Of a stretch of 64,000 bases of DNA, positions 40,606 through 51,794 are shown in pieces. The translations under genes and the position numbers were made by a program. This DNA is from Rhynchopus sp. YZ270_cl-10 (lineage: Eukaryota > Euglenozoa > Diplonemea > Diplonemida > Diplonemidae): positions 1,116,001 through 1,180,000 of the forward strand of contig OZ037865.1 of assembly GCA_964035575.1 (NCBI GenBank), in the 5' to 3' direction. A model generated the notes under the pieces. It was not told the DNA's origin, ran no database searches, and saw nothing but the letters and a program-made list of their open reading frames with translations. The number at the start of each line of letters is the position of its first letter. Positions within the stretch are counted from its first letter, which is position 1.

Positions 40606-41139
40606 CCGCCTTCAGCGTGTTCCGGAACCTTCACCACGTCCAGCTGTAGGTTCTGCAGATCCATGAAGCTTGCACAGATGGGTGCGATGTAGTCGTGGGA
40701 GAATACCGCCAAGGGGTGGCCTGCAGTGTTGCCATTTACCGGCATGGCGAGGGCATTGTTGTATAGCGAGTGTAGCCTCGGTTCATCCATGTCTTCGTCA
40801 TCCTCCGGATTGTAGCACGTCTTGTCCCCCGGTATCTGTATGGCACAGCCACTGTTACATTCCTAGAGATGAAAGAACAAGACAACACTTCTGTACCCAC
40901 GCATCAAAATTGTGGAAAACTTTGCACCCCAAAACACCCTCAACAACGCCCGCCAAAAGGCGCCCCTTGTTGCTGGGAGTTGGTTTTCATGGTTGATACC
41001 TGCACAGCGGGCATTCCTCTGAGTCCAATGCTGTTGGCCTGTCTGCGGCGTTGCACCGAAGGTGCAGGAAGACAGGGTCTGTGGTAATTTTTGCGGTGTC
41101 GCATTCCCTCATGCGTGGGTCACTCACACTTGAGGTCAT
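40606..41139 (-). CDS. spliced minus-strand gene inside the foldback element, unknown function
   Basis: Exon 1 is 41139-41000 (MTSSVSDPRMRECD ... ALDSEECPLC), with donor GTATCA. Exon 2 is about 40851-40606, starting after a GTAACAG acceptor and completing a Ser codon (SGCAIQIPGDKTCYN ... DLQNLQLDVVKVPEHAEG). A further exon may follow near 40215-39960 (a clean CTTACAG acceptor), but the frame is uncertain. The CPLCSGC cluster with other Cys and His could bind zinc. I recognise no family. It is the only spliced gene on this strand and it lies wholly between the element's inverted repeats, so it probably belongs to the element. Confidence 0.45.
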
Positions 41140-42257
41140 GTGACACTGCGTGGGTCTGGGTACCTGGGTACGTGGGTACATGTGACCACGTGTGACTTGT
41201 CACACCTGTGCGCAAAAAATCGCAAAAACCCGAAACGCGAATCGCAAAAAATCGCATTGCGATTTTTTCGCATTTTTTTCCGATTTTTCCTGGTTTGCGA
41301 ATTTCGTAGCAGAATACAACCCGGATCACCCCACTTTCAGGTGATTTCTGCACTTTTGGGGTCAATGCGTGCACAAACTGGCTTCTGGAACCCTAAAACC
41401 AAAAAACCCCAAAAAATACCCACAAAGTAAAAATGAAGCCCACCCCCATTTTGCGTACTTGGTATTCTTTATTTCTGGGGTACCAATATTAATAAGACAC
41501 GGTATAGATTTGATGAGGTTGGCGCTTTGATAGCCATTTGAGTTGTTTTGGGGAAGTACATACCATAAATCACACATTGTCGCGGAAGGGCTCAGCCGTG
41601 TTCAGTCAAAATCGGTGCGTCCTGTGGTTACAATAAGCTCTGTCGTGTTCCCACCGTGACCACTACCCATGCCCCAACCCCCCTTCAGAAAGCCCCTATA
41701 AAAATAAAAAAACGGGCTCACAAAATTTCAATCAAAATCACAACTATTCACAACTTTTCACAACTTTTCACAAAGTTTCGCAAAATTTCAATCAAAATCA
41801 CAACTTTTCACAACTATTCACAACTTTTCACAACTTTCACAACTTTTCACAATTTTCAAACAAAATCACAACTTTTCACAAAATTTCACAAAATTTCAAA
41901 TAAAATCACAACTTTTCACAACTTTTCACAAAGTTTCGCAAAATTTCAATCAAAATCACAACTTTTCACAACTATTCACAACTTTTCACAACTTTCACAA
42001 CTTTTCACAATTTTCAAACAAAATCACAACTTTTCACAAAATTTCACAAAATTTCAAATAAAATCACAACTTTTCACAACGTTTCACAACTTTTCACAAC
42101 ATATAGTTGTGAAAAGTTGTGAAAAGTTGTGAAACGTTGTGAAAAGTTGTGCAAAGTTGTGAAACGTTGCGACAAGTTGTGCATAGGATTGAAATTGTGT
42201 GATATTTTGTGAAAATTTGTGAAACTTTGTGAAACGCCGCCCCCCGGATAGCACCAA

Positions 42258-42610
42258 TGGTGCTCAAGCGACCCACCCATAGTCGGCCGTGCTCCGGTAT
42301 TGAAAAGCCGTGGCATGCGTAGGAGTGCGTGACCCACGCCGCGAAGGAGTTGGCGATGAGCCTCTCTGGAGCGTGGGTGAGTGCAGATCTTGGTTGTAGT
42401 AGCGAATATTCAATGGAGAACATTGAAGGCTGAAGTGGAGAAGGTTTCCGCGTCAACAGCATTTGGACGTGGGTCAGTCGGTGCAGATCTTGGTTGTAGT
42501 AGCATGCGTGGCATGCGTAGGGGGACCACTGCACCCTACCCCCATCCTCTCTCCTCTCTCCTCTCCACCGTTCACCTCCAACCCCTACCCAAGATACTAC
42601 TCTTATCAAA
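42258..42610. other. upstream region of RPS15
   Basis: A ~25-bp phrase (GTGCAGATCTTGGTTGTAGTAGC) occurs twice, near 42380 and 42481, and GGCATGCGTAGG occurs twice. A long CCTCTC tract ending CCCAAG about 20 bases before the ATG is a good candidate acceptor. Confidence 0.5.
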
Positions 42611-43258
42611 ATGTCCGGCATGGAGGGAATTGACAAGGAGCGTTACGAGGAGCTGAAGAAGAAGAGACAGTTCAAGAAGTTCACGTACCGTGGTATCGAG
42701 ACCGACGACCTTCTCAAGAGGTCCAACGAGGAGCTTGCCCAGCTCGTCTGCGCACGTGCCCGCCGTCGCTTCCAGCGTGGACTGAAGCGCAAGCCGATGG
42801 CGCTCATCAAGAAGCTCCGTAAGGCCAAGAAGGACGTCCCGATCGGTGAGAAGCCCCCGGTATGTTTTTCAACGCCCAACAATTTTTTTTTGCAAACAAA
42901 TTCACAAAAAAAAATGTAAGTTTTTTTTGTGCGCGCCATTCCATCAAATTTTTTTGGGTCATATCTTCAGCGGAATCACTGCCTGCAATAGTGTCTCGAG
43001 GCAAAAACCCACCACCACCACCACCACCACCCCTCTCCACAGCACGTGAAGACCCACCTTCGCAACATGATCATCGTCCCCGAGATGATCGGATCCGTCG
43101 TTGCCGTGTACAACGGTAAGGTCTTCAACGCCGTCGAGGTCAAGGGAGACATGGTGGGACACTACCTCGGTGAGTTCTCCATCTCCTACAAGCCGGTGAC
43201 CCACGGAAGGCCCGGTATCGGAGCTACCCACTCCTCCCGTTTCATCCCCCTGAAGTAG
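42611..43258 (+). CDS. RPS15: 40S ribosomal protein S15 (uS19)
   Basis: Exons 42611-42859 and 43043-43258 are joined by a 183-bp GT-AG intron (GTATGT ... CTCCACAG) to give 154 residues, close to the 145 of other eukaryotes. The C-terminal half carries the uS19 core: [32 protein letters not shown] and [18 protein letters not shown], the family's highly conserved end. The N-terminal half has the eukaryote-specific [14 protein letters not shown] segment. It binds 18S rRNA in the head of the small subunit. The intron falls at EKPP|HVKTH. Confidence 0.97.
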
Positions 43259-43611
43259 AGAGGTGCGGACAGCAGTTTGCTTAGTAATCAAACAGCATTT
43301 CGCCAAAACAGAACAACCCCTTTTTTTTTGTATTTTTTTTTTTAAATGCAAAAGAATCTATGGCGGATTGGGGCTCTTGGAGCATGAAAATCACAGAAAA
43401 AAAAAAGATTCTTCCCCTTTTCCTTCGCTACACACCTTTGTGTGCTCTCTGGGGGTTCGATAACCCGCGGAGAACCGAGTGCCCTGCGTCCACCGGTGTA
43501 CGGTGAAGCGCTTTGCACTCCAGTGCGTCCGCCGATGAACGGTGAGGTGTTTGCACTTTCAACTTCTCCCTTAACCAAAACAGGAATAACAGCAAAACAA
43601 AGCACAACACT

Positions 43612-45644
43612 ATGGCAACAATGCAGGAGAGCGAGCCGTTGCAACAGGGGACCGAGACGAGCGGCACGGAACGTGAGTTCAACATGTTTGCTGCCGACGG
43701 TGTTGCGCCCACGACCCCACCCTCGCAGCAGGTGGAGGTGGACATGCCCGAGGCTAAGGAGGAGCCCCTCGACTTCATCAACGTCAGCAGCGGTGTCGAC
43801 CACCAGGGCGAGAGCGAGGTGGTGCTTCCCGGCTCAGAGGCAGCACCCACCTCAGTATGGGGCAAGGTTGTGACAGGGTTCGAGACCGCCAAGGTACGAT
43901 ACTATTTAAAAAACACACATCAACGAGATGGGCAATTTATCACAAAAGTTTTAAAAATTCTTCATGTTTTACCTAAGTACCAATTCTGAGTATCACAGCA
44001 TTTTGGGCGCGCTGAGAGAGCCCCGCTTTTCCTAAGATAAGATACTTCTACTTTATTTTATTTTCAAAATAACCCCCTTTTCCCACAGTCACTGAGACAC
44101 TCGATGACAGCTGACCTCGCACCATGGACAAAGTTCGCAGACAGATCGAAGTTCTCTGTGCCCGGCAAGACCGAGGCGTACGGCCGTGTGCGCAACAACC
44201 TTAAAGTGTACCACTCAAATTACGGATACCTTCTCGGGGGTCTGGCCATCTGGACTGCGGTATGGCTATGGATGGATTGACACAAGCAAAGATGCCCTTT
44301 CGGGTCGATTTTTTTTATAGTACACAACGTTAATGGAGTAATTGTCACATTTTACAAAAGCCTTTGGGAAACATTGATCACACCGGGAAACGTTTCTCTC
44401 TTTTTTTTTTTGGGCCTCTTTTTGGAGGCCTCTGAACTGGTTTGATGTACAGCAAAGACCAAGAACAACTAACAACAGCACCAGCAGCAGCAACAACTAC
44501 ACACAACAAAACACAGATAAGCAACCTGTACTTCGTGCTTGCGATGGCTGCGTCCGTGGGTGGGTACTACTACTACAGAATGGCGGTATGCACAATTTCA
44601 CGCCCTTCCCACCCTCACTCCAGCAACACCCTATCCTTTGATTCCCCACATTTGTTTGCGTGACTAAGCGGGTAAGTTAAGCCTTAACTTAGGTTGAGAC
44701 CCCTGCTTTTCTCTTCTAAGGTGACTAAGCATGAGAGGCTTGGGGTTCATAGTACCGTTATTATTAATTTCGTTCACAATTTTTCCCTCGCTGAATCCCT
44801 ACTTTAGCGGCAAATAGCTGTACGGTAATCCATTACCCAGACCTCTCCCTGCGCCACACCACACCACACAGACATCTGACGGCACCGTATTCGTCTTCAG
44901 AGGCAGAGAGATCGCACCCGTGCAGTTCTACCTCGGCTTGACAGGATTCACCCTGCTCATGTTCTGGCTGACGGGAGGGGGGTCTGCAATGTTCTGGCTT
45001 GTGATCCTGTCCCTCATCCTCGTTTTCGGACACGCAGGTGCAAGGGAGATCGACACAGAGGTATGCCCAAGGAGGTTAGGATGGGAGGTGGGAGGAGATC
45101 CGGTGTGCAGATAGTGAGCCCTCGATGAGGTCCCGAAAGCGAAACAACAAAAAAAATGGTGGAGTTCATCCTCGGGGTGTCTACACTAATATAACCAAGT
45201 GTTCAAAAACACAATGACGAGGAGGGGTTTCAAAGCTGGGACATTTATACTCCTCTGTGCGTTTCCCCTTCTGAGAAATATTCACATGTTTTTTATATAT
45301 ATTTTTTATGTACCGTTTTTTCACCTACCCGCGGAAGCGTGCAATGCAACAAACAGTCGAGATCTGATCAGGCGAAACGGATATATTTCCAACAAGGTGA
45401 CTAAGCACGAGATGCTTAGGATCATCTCATAAACTTTTCTTTATTTTAGGTTTGTTGAGCGTTACAGAAAAAAAACAGCTTCGCTGATGCCCCGAGAAGG
45501 ATGGGGTGAGATGGGGTGGGGACCACCTACACTACGCAAATACTATCAAACAACAACACCCCACAGGACACCGGCAGCGAGCAGTCCGACTTTTCTTCCA
45601 CCTTCGGCGCACTGACCAACCTCAGCGCGCTCCGTGGGGTATAG
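43612..45644 (+). CDS. PRA1-family (prenylated Rab acceptor/YIP3-like) membrane protein (262 aa, five exons)
   Basis: Exons 43612-43893, 44089-44259, 44517-44585, 44872-45060 and 45567-45644; all four introns are phase 0 with GTA(T/C)G donors and CACAG ends. The first 94 residues are acidic and unstructured. Exon 2 has the PRA1 signature PWTKFADRSKFSVPGK and RVRNNLKVYHSNYGYL, followed by hydrophobic segments in exons 2-4, the second pair being VQFYLGLTGFTLLMFWLTG and AMFWLVILSLILVFGHAG. These proteins sit in Golgi/ER membranes and handle prenylated Rab GTPases. Intron 3 holds module A; intron 4 holds modules B and A. The pyrimidine stretch before the ATG is supplied by module F. Confidence 0.88.
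45159..45212 (+). repeat. short repeat module B (in PRA1 intron 4)
   Basis: Consensus GTGGAGCACACTCTAGGGTG, then (G)TCTACACTAATACAACCAAG, then TTTTCAAAAA. Other copies are at 4470-4520, 20559-20611, 32430-32486, 46109-46158, 58768-58811 and, on the opposite strand, 49451-49500. Confidence 0.8.
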
Positions 45645-48600
45645 TCACCATCCAGCAACAATGCCTCTCTTTTTTTCTTTTCTCCCTCCCCAAAAACCCC
45701 CTCCCCCCCTTAGAAGGAGGATGGAGACCATTTTTTTTTTTTAGGTGTTTAATCAGCTTGGAGAAGGAAGAGATGGGGGAAGTTTGAGGTAACAGAGCAG
45801 GGATTGCCGTGAAGCAAGAACGTCTCTCTCTGTTTCTTTTCTCTCTCTCTTTTGCCCTCATTTCTCCCCATTTTTTCTTTTTTTTTTTTCGAAGTGGGTG
45901 TCAGGCTGACAACCGTCTTCGGATTTTTTATTTTTTCTTTTTATTTTTTGAACGAACCAGCATAAAATGTGGCATTTTCCTCCCCCATAAGACCGCCCCT
46001 TTTTTGGCAGATTTTCCGTCAATGGCGTGATGTATTTAAAAAACAAAACTCAGATAGAAGTTAAAACAAAAGAAGAGATCAGAAAAAAGGGTGTGTAAAA
46101 GCATTATGGTAGTGCTCATCCTGGGGGTGTCTACACTAAATGTAACTAAGTTTTCAAAGAGAAAAATGAAAAAGAAACCAAGTAAATGGTGCCTACTAGG
46201 CGACAACAGAGAGAACAGACCTATCTTAGTAGGCGAGTGTAGACACAATGAAAAAAAAAGTGAACTTTATGGAAAGTGGAGATTGCACAACTGTGGCAGC
46301 ACAACCGAGGCGACGACACGACTCCAACAATTTATCAAAAAAAAAAAAAAAAAAAGAAAAAAAGATTCACATTACATCACTGCCCTTCTCAAGTTATCTT
46401 AAATGAAAGCTTTGTGGGGGGTCAAGGTGGTGACAGGCTCTCATTTTTTTTTTCCTCTTTCAAAACAATTCCAACTCCCACTGATACGGAGAACTATTGG
46501 TGTGGTACCTACCCTCCTCGTTTGAGAAACGGAGCTGACTGTCTCCCCACCCCCAATTTTTTTAAAAAAAGCAAAATCTTTCGAAGTGCGTGGCTAAAAG
46601 GAACCTCCTTTTTTTTTTTTTAGATTTGACTCAAAAAAATTAGCCTTGAGGGTAAAATCTTTTGTCGCAAGCGAAAGTCTAATAACACCATGACACGCAT
46701 GTTCTCGCCCCCCTCACCCTTTTCCCTCCCCCCCCTTTAAAAATACGACTGCTTTTCTAGCCAGAAGCATTTTTTCCCCTCAAAAAAAGCCCCCCTAAAA
46801 CCGGCTTAGTATGGCTGCGCTGTTAGGTGTATGTAAAAATGAGATGTGTTCATCAAGAGGATTTTTATTTAAGGTGACTAAGCACGAGAGGCTTAGGGTC
46901 ATCTTATAAACTTTTCTTTGTTTCTTTGGACCCGGCCGTTTCGAAACGTTCAATTGCGGGGTCGGACGATCAAAAATATGCATCTCACATTTTTTGAGTT
47001 CAAATTATGAAAAAGAAAAGGGAGAACCATGGAATATGATATTGGAGTATGGTAACTGAGATGTGTTCATCAAGACCAGATGTGAACCTTTAAAAAAAAA
47101 ATGGATTTGTCGAACAGCATATTTCCACTGTGGGGGAAGTGGGGTGGTTTTTCGGGGACTTAGAAGAAGAACTGTGTACCCATATCCATGATTTTCGGGT
47201 ATTCCCCCTCATTGTCCCAAGGTGCACGACAGTCTGTATAATACAAGGTTGTAGATACCAAGAAAGACAGTAGAGATTGCACAACTGTGGCAACACAACC
47301 GAGGCAGCTACACTACTCCAAACAATTTATCAGAAAAAAGCGAAAATAACACACTTTTCAAGGTAAACTGAAAAAAAATAGCATATTGTGTGGGGAAGGC
47401 TGCCACTATAAGTTTTTTTTGTTCTTTTTGACATATTTATTTTGTGAGGGGGAGATGAATTGATGTGGAGACAACCCGATAGGCTGATTCTGTCTCGAAC
47501 GAAGGCAAACAAAAACTGGGCGGGGGGGGAGGGCAAAATAAAAAGTGTAAAGAACTGTATGCTCTTTTACGTTTTGCCTTACCTTTTTTGATTTGTTGTT
47601 TTCGCTGAGACCACAAAGCAGTGTTTGCCTGCCACAAGAGTGAACGTTTTGACACACACATTTTTTTTTTCCTGACGAATTATGATGTCCATTGTTAGGA
47701 GAATCTGACCATTTGTCCCGTGTTGTCCAGCATAAAAATCAACCAAAAGATGTCAAAAATAAAATGGCGTCTGTTTACATTACAGCCGTGGATAGTTCCG
47801 AAGAGCGGAATATTTGCACCGTATTAGAATCTTTTCTGTGTGTGTGTCGGGCCAGCGTTTTTTGTTTGTTTTTTTTTTTGTCTTTTTTTTTGAATAATTG
47901 AATGATTGATAACGTGCAGACACCTCGCAGTTTTCTTTTGTGTGAGCTCCACACAGCCGTTCTTCGCGTATCTCTCGTTTTGTGGATACCGTTTTTTTCT
48001 TCTTCTTCGTGCTGTTCTGTGATCAGAGAGGGGCACACACCTGTCGTACGTTTGAGATAGTGTTGCCTGCGTTGAAAGCGGTTGTGTGGGTAATTCCCTA
48101 GGAGCAAACCATTAGCCCAGTCGGTGTGTGATGGAGATATGTCATCATTTTATTTTATTTTTTCCAAATGAAATTACTTTTTGAGTACCGAGCCTCTTTG
48201 ACACAGCAAAAAAAAAAAAGGCAAAATTTTGATGTAGAGTTGTGTTTTTCATCTCAAAAATTTCCCTATTTTTCTTGAGGAGATTTTTTTTTGATTTTGA
48301 TATATTTTTTTTTAACGGGTGGTAAACGGCGGTTCGCATTTCACGCAACTCCAGACCCTCTTCAAGACACTCTTTAATTTGACCAAAGGCGCGAGAGGGT
48401 GATGTCCTCTTTTCCCTTTCCCCCCCCTTCTTTTAAATGCATCAATTTTTTAAGATGCCGCCCTTTTGGTCAAACCTTCTCTCCAAAAAACCACCTCCTT
48501 CTGTCCCAACTGCCACTCCCTCTGTTTCTGTTCTGGTCCTGCAAACAAAAAACAAAAAAAAAAACAAAAAAAGGTATTTAAAAGAGCTACAAAGCATATA

Positions 48601-48970
48601 TCTCCAGACCCTCTGGCCACTGTGTTGCGCATAGCAGGAGTGGATGGTGGGGAATATTTGTTTCTAACATCAAAAAAAAGGTAGAATGTCATTTTTTTTC
48701 CCCCCTGTCCATTCCCACTCTGTATCTCGTGTCCAGGAGGCCGGGCTCGGCTCCTGAGGGTCCCCTCCCCTTTTTACTCGAGATATGCATAATTTCATTA
48801 TTTCAAATTTTTCTCTTACAGTGGCTCAAGAAATGGTGTCCAAATAAGGCGGATTTGGGGGGTTTTTTGAGTGTTTTGGACTCCAAACATGACTACTGTA
48901 TTTAGTTTTCCTACATTTTTCAACAACACCTAAAACAAAGGAACTACAAAAGAGTTAACAAAAGCACACC
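45645..48970. other. gene-free region with modules B, C and A
   Basis: No convincing gene over 3.3 kb. Module B is at 46109-46158, module C at 46275-46336 and 47270-47331, module A at 46870-46916. The rest is T/A homopolymer-rich. A short frame at 47764-47838 (MASVYITAVDSSEERN...) looks slightly codon-like, but I cannot support it as a gene. Confidence 0.5.
46870..46916 (+). repeat. short repeat module A (best copy)
   Basis: AAGGTGACTAAGCACGAGAGG followed by CTTAGGGTCATCTTATAAAC and TTTTCTTTG. About twenty copies of varying quality lie, for example, at 4370, 4950, 5244, 5412, 7541, 23728, 25445, 33580, 34850, 35640, 36146, 44719, 45396, 57147, 61252, 61510, 62190 and 62240, all on the + strand. 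At 36146 and 57147 it is preceded by module E, showing that A is the 3' part of a longer unit. Confidence 0.8.
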
Positions 48971-49411
48971 ATGCTTGCGAGATGTCTCTCTAGCCAAAGA
49001 GCCCCCAAAGCAATGCTGCTACTGGCCCAGCGTCGAGGCGCTGCTGCATCTCTGGTGGGCACGTCCGTGCCCCGCCCCCAGCAGCAACCCCTACACCTGC
49101 AGAAGAGGGCGAACGTCATCCCGCCCCAGCCCCTGACCAGACTAGACCACGAGCTGCCTCGGTACTTCGAGCTGTTTCAGGACCACATGCAGACGTATGT
49201 CCACTCGACGTTTCCCCCATTTTTTTCTCAAAAAACTTCCTTTTGAGGATTTTTGTGGACACAATTCAATAGAGCAATGCCATCCACAAATGTATCAACT
49301 TCACTTTTTTTTTTTTGTGTACATGCCAATGAAGTACTCTCTGGGGGGTTCGACAACCGGGAATCAATGCTTGCATTCATCGATGAACGGCGAGGCATTT
49401 ACACTTTCAAC

Positions 49412-49454
<43 letters not shown>

Positions 49455-49866
49455 AAACTTGGTTATATTAGTGTAGACACCCGAGGATGAACTCCACTTT
49501 ATGTTTTTGTTCTACAGATTCAACCGATTTTCGTCTGACCCGCCATGGGTGATGGAGGCACTTGCCGAGAAGTCGCAGTCCGTTCAGAGTTACTTCGTGG
49601 AGGACAGCGTGCGGCACCAGTTCGACGACAGCATGATGAACGTGGTGTCGTACTTCAGCCAGACACACGGCTGCATCCTGCTTGACTGCGACCGATCCTT
49701 CAGCAAGGGTCTTGCAACCCACACCAGAGTCACGCTCGAAGTGTTCTATCCAATGGAGGCTCCCCCAGCGCCCACACAACACATTGATGCGTCGCAACCC
49801 AAAAAGACAAAACGGGTAAAACTCATCAAAAAGAAGAAACCATCAAAAGACACCACTTCTGCCTAA
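48971..49866 (+). CDS. mitochondrial-type protein of unknown function (190 aa, two exons)
   Basis: Exons 48971-49194 and 49518-49866, intron of 323 bp, phase 2. The N-terminus MLARCLSSQRAPKAMLLLAQRRG is rich in Arg/Ser/Leu and lacks acidic residues, as in a mitochondrial import presequence. The body (FNRFSSDPPWVMEALAEKSQ, DSMMNVVSYFSQTHGC) matches nothing I recognise. The C-terminus is Lys-rich (KKTKRVKLIKKKK). The intron holds a module F copy, a (TC)n tract and the only reversed module B. Confidence 0.75.
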
Positions 49867-50331
49867 GGGTTGCCAGGGGGGGAATTGAGCGTGTTCATTT
49901 ACAGTAAAGTATTATATTGTTTTTTTTGCATCCAACTGATGTGGACAGCAAAAAAAAAAGCGGAGTTTTTTTATAACGAAATGAACCCTCCCCCTTTTAT
50001 CTCCTTTTTTTTTTTTTCCCTTAGAGTTCCACTGGTTTTTGCACGGTAAACTATTGCTTGCAAAATAGCCAGCCGTTTGAGGGGTATAAAGACGTCGCAT
50101 GATTCGAGCGGTTGTGAACCGTCTATGTTCTTTCATATATTATGGTACAGATCACTCACAGCTCAACCCTTTGCGTGATCACGACGGAGATGCGTTTTAG
50201 CATGTTTTTTTCAACTCAAATGCTTTCAATTCTGTGAACTGAAAGTATATGAATCAAACATTTCAACTACTCTTTCCCCCTTTCTCCACAAACCATTTAC
50301 TCAGAGAAACGGTCAAACAAAAAAATATAAG

Positions 50332-51066
50332 ATGGTAGGCGCGTTTGAGTCGCGTCTGTTCAGCAGTCGAGGCATCTCATACATCGTGGGCGGGAGTATG
50401 TTTGCGTACAGTTCGTACTGTAGTTATCAGTTTTACAGTTCCAAGCATTGGCCGCGGGTGGATGGACACGTTTTGGGGATATACCCTTACCGTGCGTGGC
50501 TGGGGGACGACAAGGACAGATATTACGTCGATTACGAGTTTGAGTTCAATGACCAAAAGCGGTTTGGTGTGCAGGTGGAGACGGGGTCGATCTGGTCGTG
50601 GTGGATGGGGGACTTCATGCGTGACACGATTGGTTCAAATGAAATCCGCAGAGGGCGTCTGCGTACAGGTGGGCAGGTGAAGGTTTTTGTCAACCCAAAT
50701 GACCCGAAACAGTGCGCACTCTTTCGAACCGCCGATCCGACACGCAACGGCATGTTGATGGGATGGGGTGCCACTATCATTCTTGGTGCCATGATGTGCC
50801 TTCCAAAAAACCATAAATTCGAGTTTGTCAACAAAATTCGTTGGTTTGTCCGCTACCGTCTTATGTTTAACACAAAAAAGACGCGTGTTCTCGATGTCGT
50901 TTTCGACCGTGCAGAGCATGTCACGCCGGCATGGAAACAAAAAGGTTATACTCCAAATGCATCTGTACGCAACAAGCTTGGACTCGACTCTGAAAAATGG
51001 GATGCAGATGTGCAGCAAAAACGGATAGATCGAGAAAAGAAGGACGCTGAAAGAGAAGAAAGATAA
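50332..51066 (+). CDS. DUF3592-like membrane protein (244 aa)
   Basis: A single exon. A hydrophobic segment lies near residues 15-35 and a second near 145-160 (MLMGWGATIILGAMMC). Between them is an extramembrane region with the DUF3592-like pattern: WPRVDGHVLGI, YYVDYEFEFN and GGQVKVFVNPNDPKQCALF. A basic, charged tail ends in REKKDAEREER. The function of the family is not established. The start is supported by a clear CTTTCCCCCTTTCTCC...CTCAG acceptor-like tract 30 bases upstream. Confidence 0.72.
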   Translation: MVGAFESRLFSSRGISYIVGGSMFAYSSYCSYQFYSSKHWPRVDGHVLGIYPYRAWLGDDKDRYYVDYEFEFNDQKRFGVQVETGSIWSWWMGDFMRDTIGSNEIRRGRLRTGGQVKVFVNPNDPKQCALFRTADPTRNGMLMGWGATIILGAMMCLPKNHKFEFVNKIRWFVRYRLMFNTKKTRVLDVVFDRAEHVTPAWKQKGYTPNASVRNKLGLDSEKWDADVQQKRIDREKKDAEREER

Positions 51067-51794
51067 ACATAAGGGTCAAAAACGTACAAAAGAGAGCGTT
51101 TCAATCAAGTGATTGTCACAAAAAGAGATACCGGGAGTACATCCTTGGAGTACCCCCTTAAGAGCAATACCAACAAAAAAAAAGCTCTTTCTTGCGGATG
51201 ACGGACGGAATTTGCTGATACAAAAAAAGGCTGAAAAAAAGGGCAAAAAAAAAAAACTTCGGTCTGTCCTTAGTCAATATACAGCAAAGAAGGGAGGAGT
51301 AAGGGGGTAGAGGGTGGGTGGTGGTGGTGGGTGCGGTGTTGCTCTCTCTTGCTTCCGCCAGCTGTACTTCTGATGAAGTGCGCGGAAGTGGGTAGGTTGG
51401 GTTCCCAATCGGCAGGATGTTCCTTGCGCCGCCCCCTTTTTTTTTGGTGTTTGAAGATAGTGCCTCAAGGCTTATGTTTTTGGTAAACAAAATAGAAAAT
51501 AACAGCATTTTTTTGATAATTTGTTGGATTAGTGCAGCTGCCATGCAAAACAATCTTCTCACTGTACAGTTTCACAGGAGAAGGCTTGAGCCTTAGATTT
51601 GGCACACATCAGCTTTGGGGGAGAGTGAGAGAGGTAATATCCTCGGAAGAGGAAGCGCTGTGTGATCGGCTATCGGACTGTCTTCTGGCTCAGGTGATGT
51701 GGAAGGGGCGTGGTTGCTTACCGTCTTCTTGTGTCATTATTGTCAACTGCAACACCACATACAGATCATATACACTTTTTTTGTGGTACATATA
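51067..51794. other. intergenic, nothing recognised
   Basis: No gene or module. A (GGT)n stretch lies at 51313-51335. Confidence 0.4.

Larger units (their letters stand above)
39565..42257. mobile_element. 2.7-kb foldback element with satellite-like arms and an internal gene
   Basis: Terminal inverted repeats of 42 bp identical by eye, TTGGTGCTATCCGGGGGGCG... at 39565 and its complement ending at 42257. Each arm then contains an array of TTCACAACTT-type units followed by the same units inverted (GTTGTGAAAAG/GTTGTGAAGA): 39588-39806 and 39822-39927 on the left, 41715-42100 and 42103-42220 on the right. The right arm is therefore an inverted counterpart of the left. The core (39960-41650) is GC-richer and carries a minus-strand spliced gene. 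I saw no clear target-site duplication. Family unknown. Confidence 0.7.

Noticed and set aside
47764-47901. Small gene starting MASVYITAVDSSEERN
   Set aside because: Runs quickly into T-rich low complexity; no splice partners or leader tract found.
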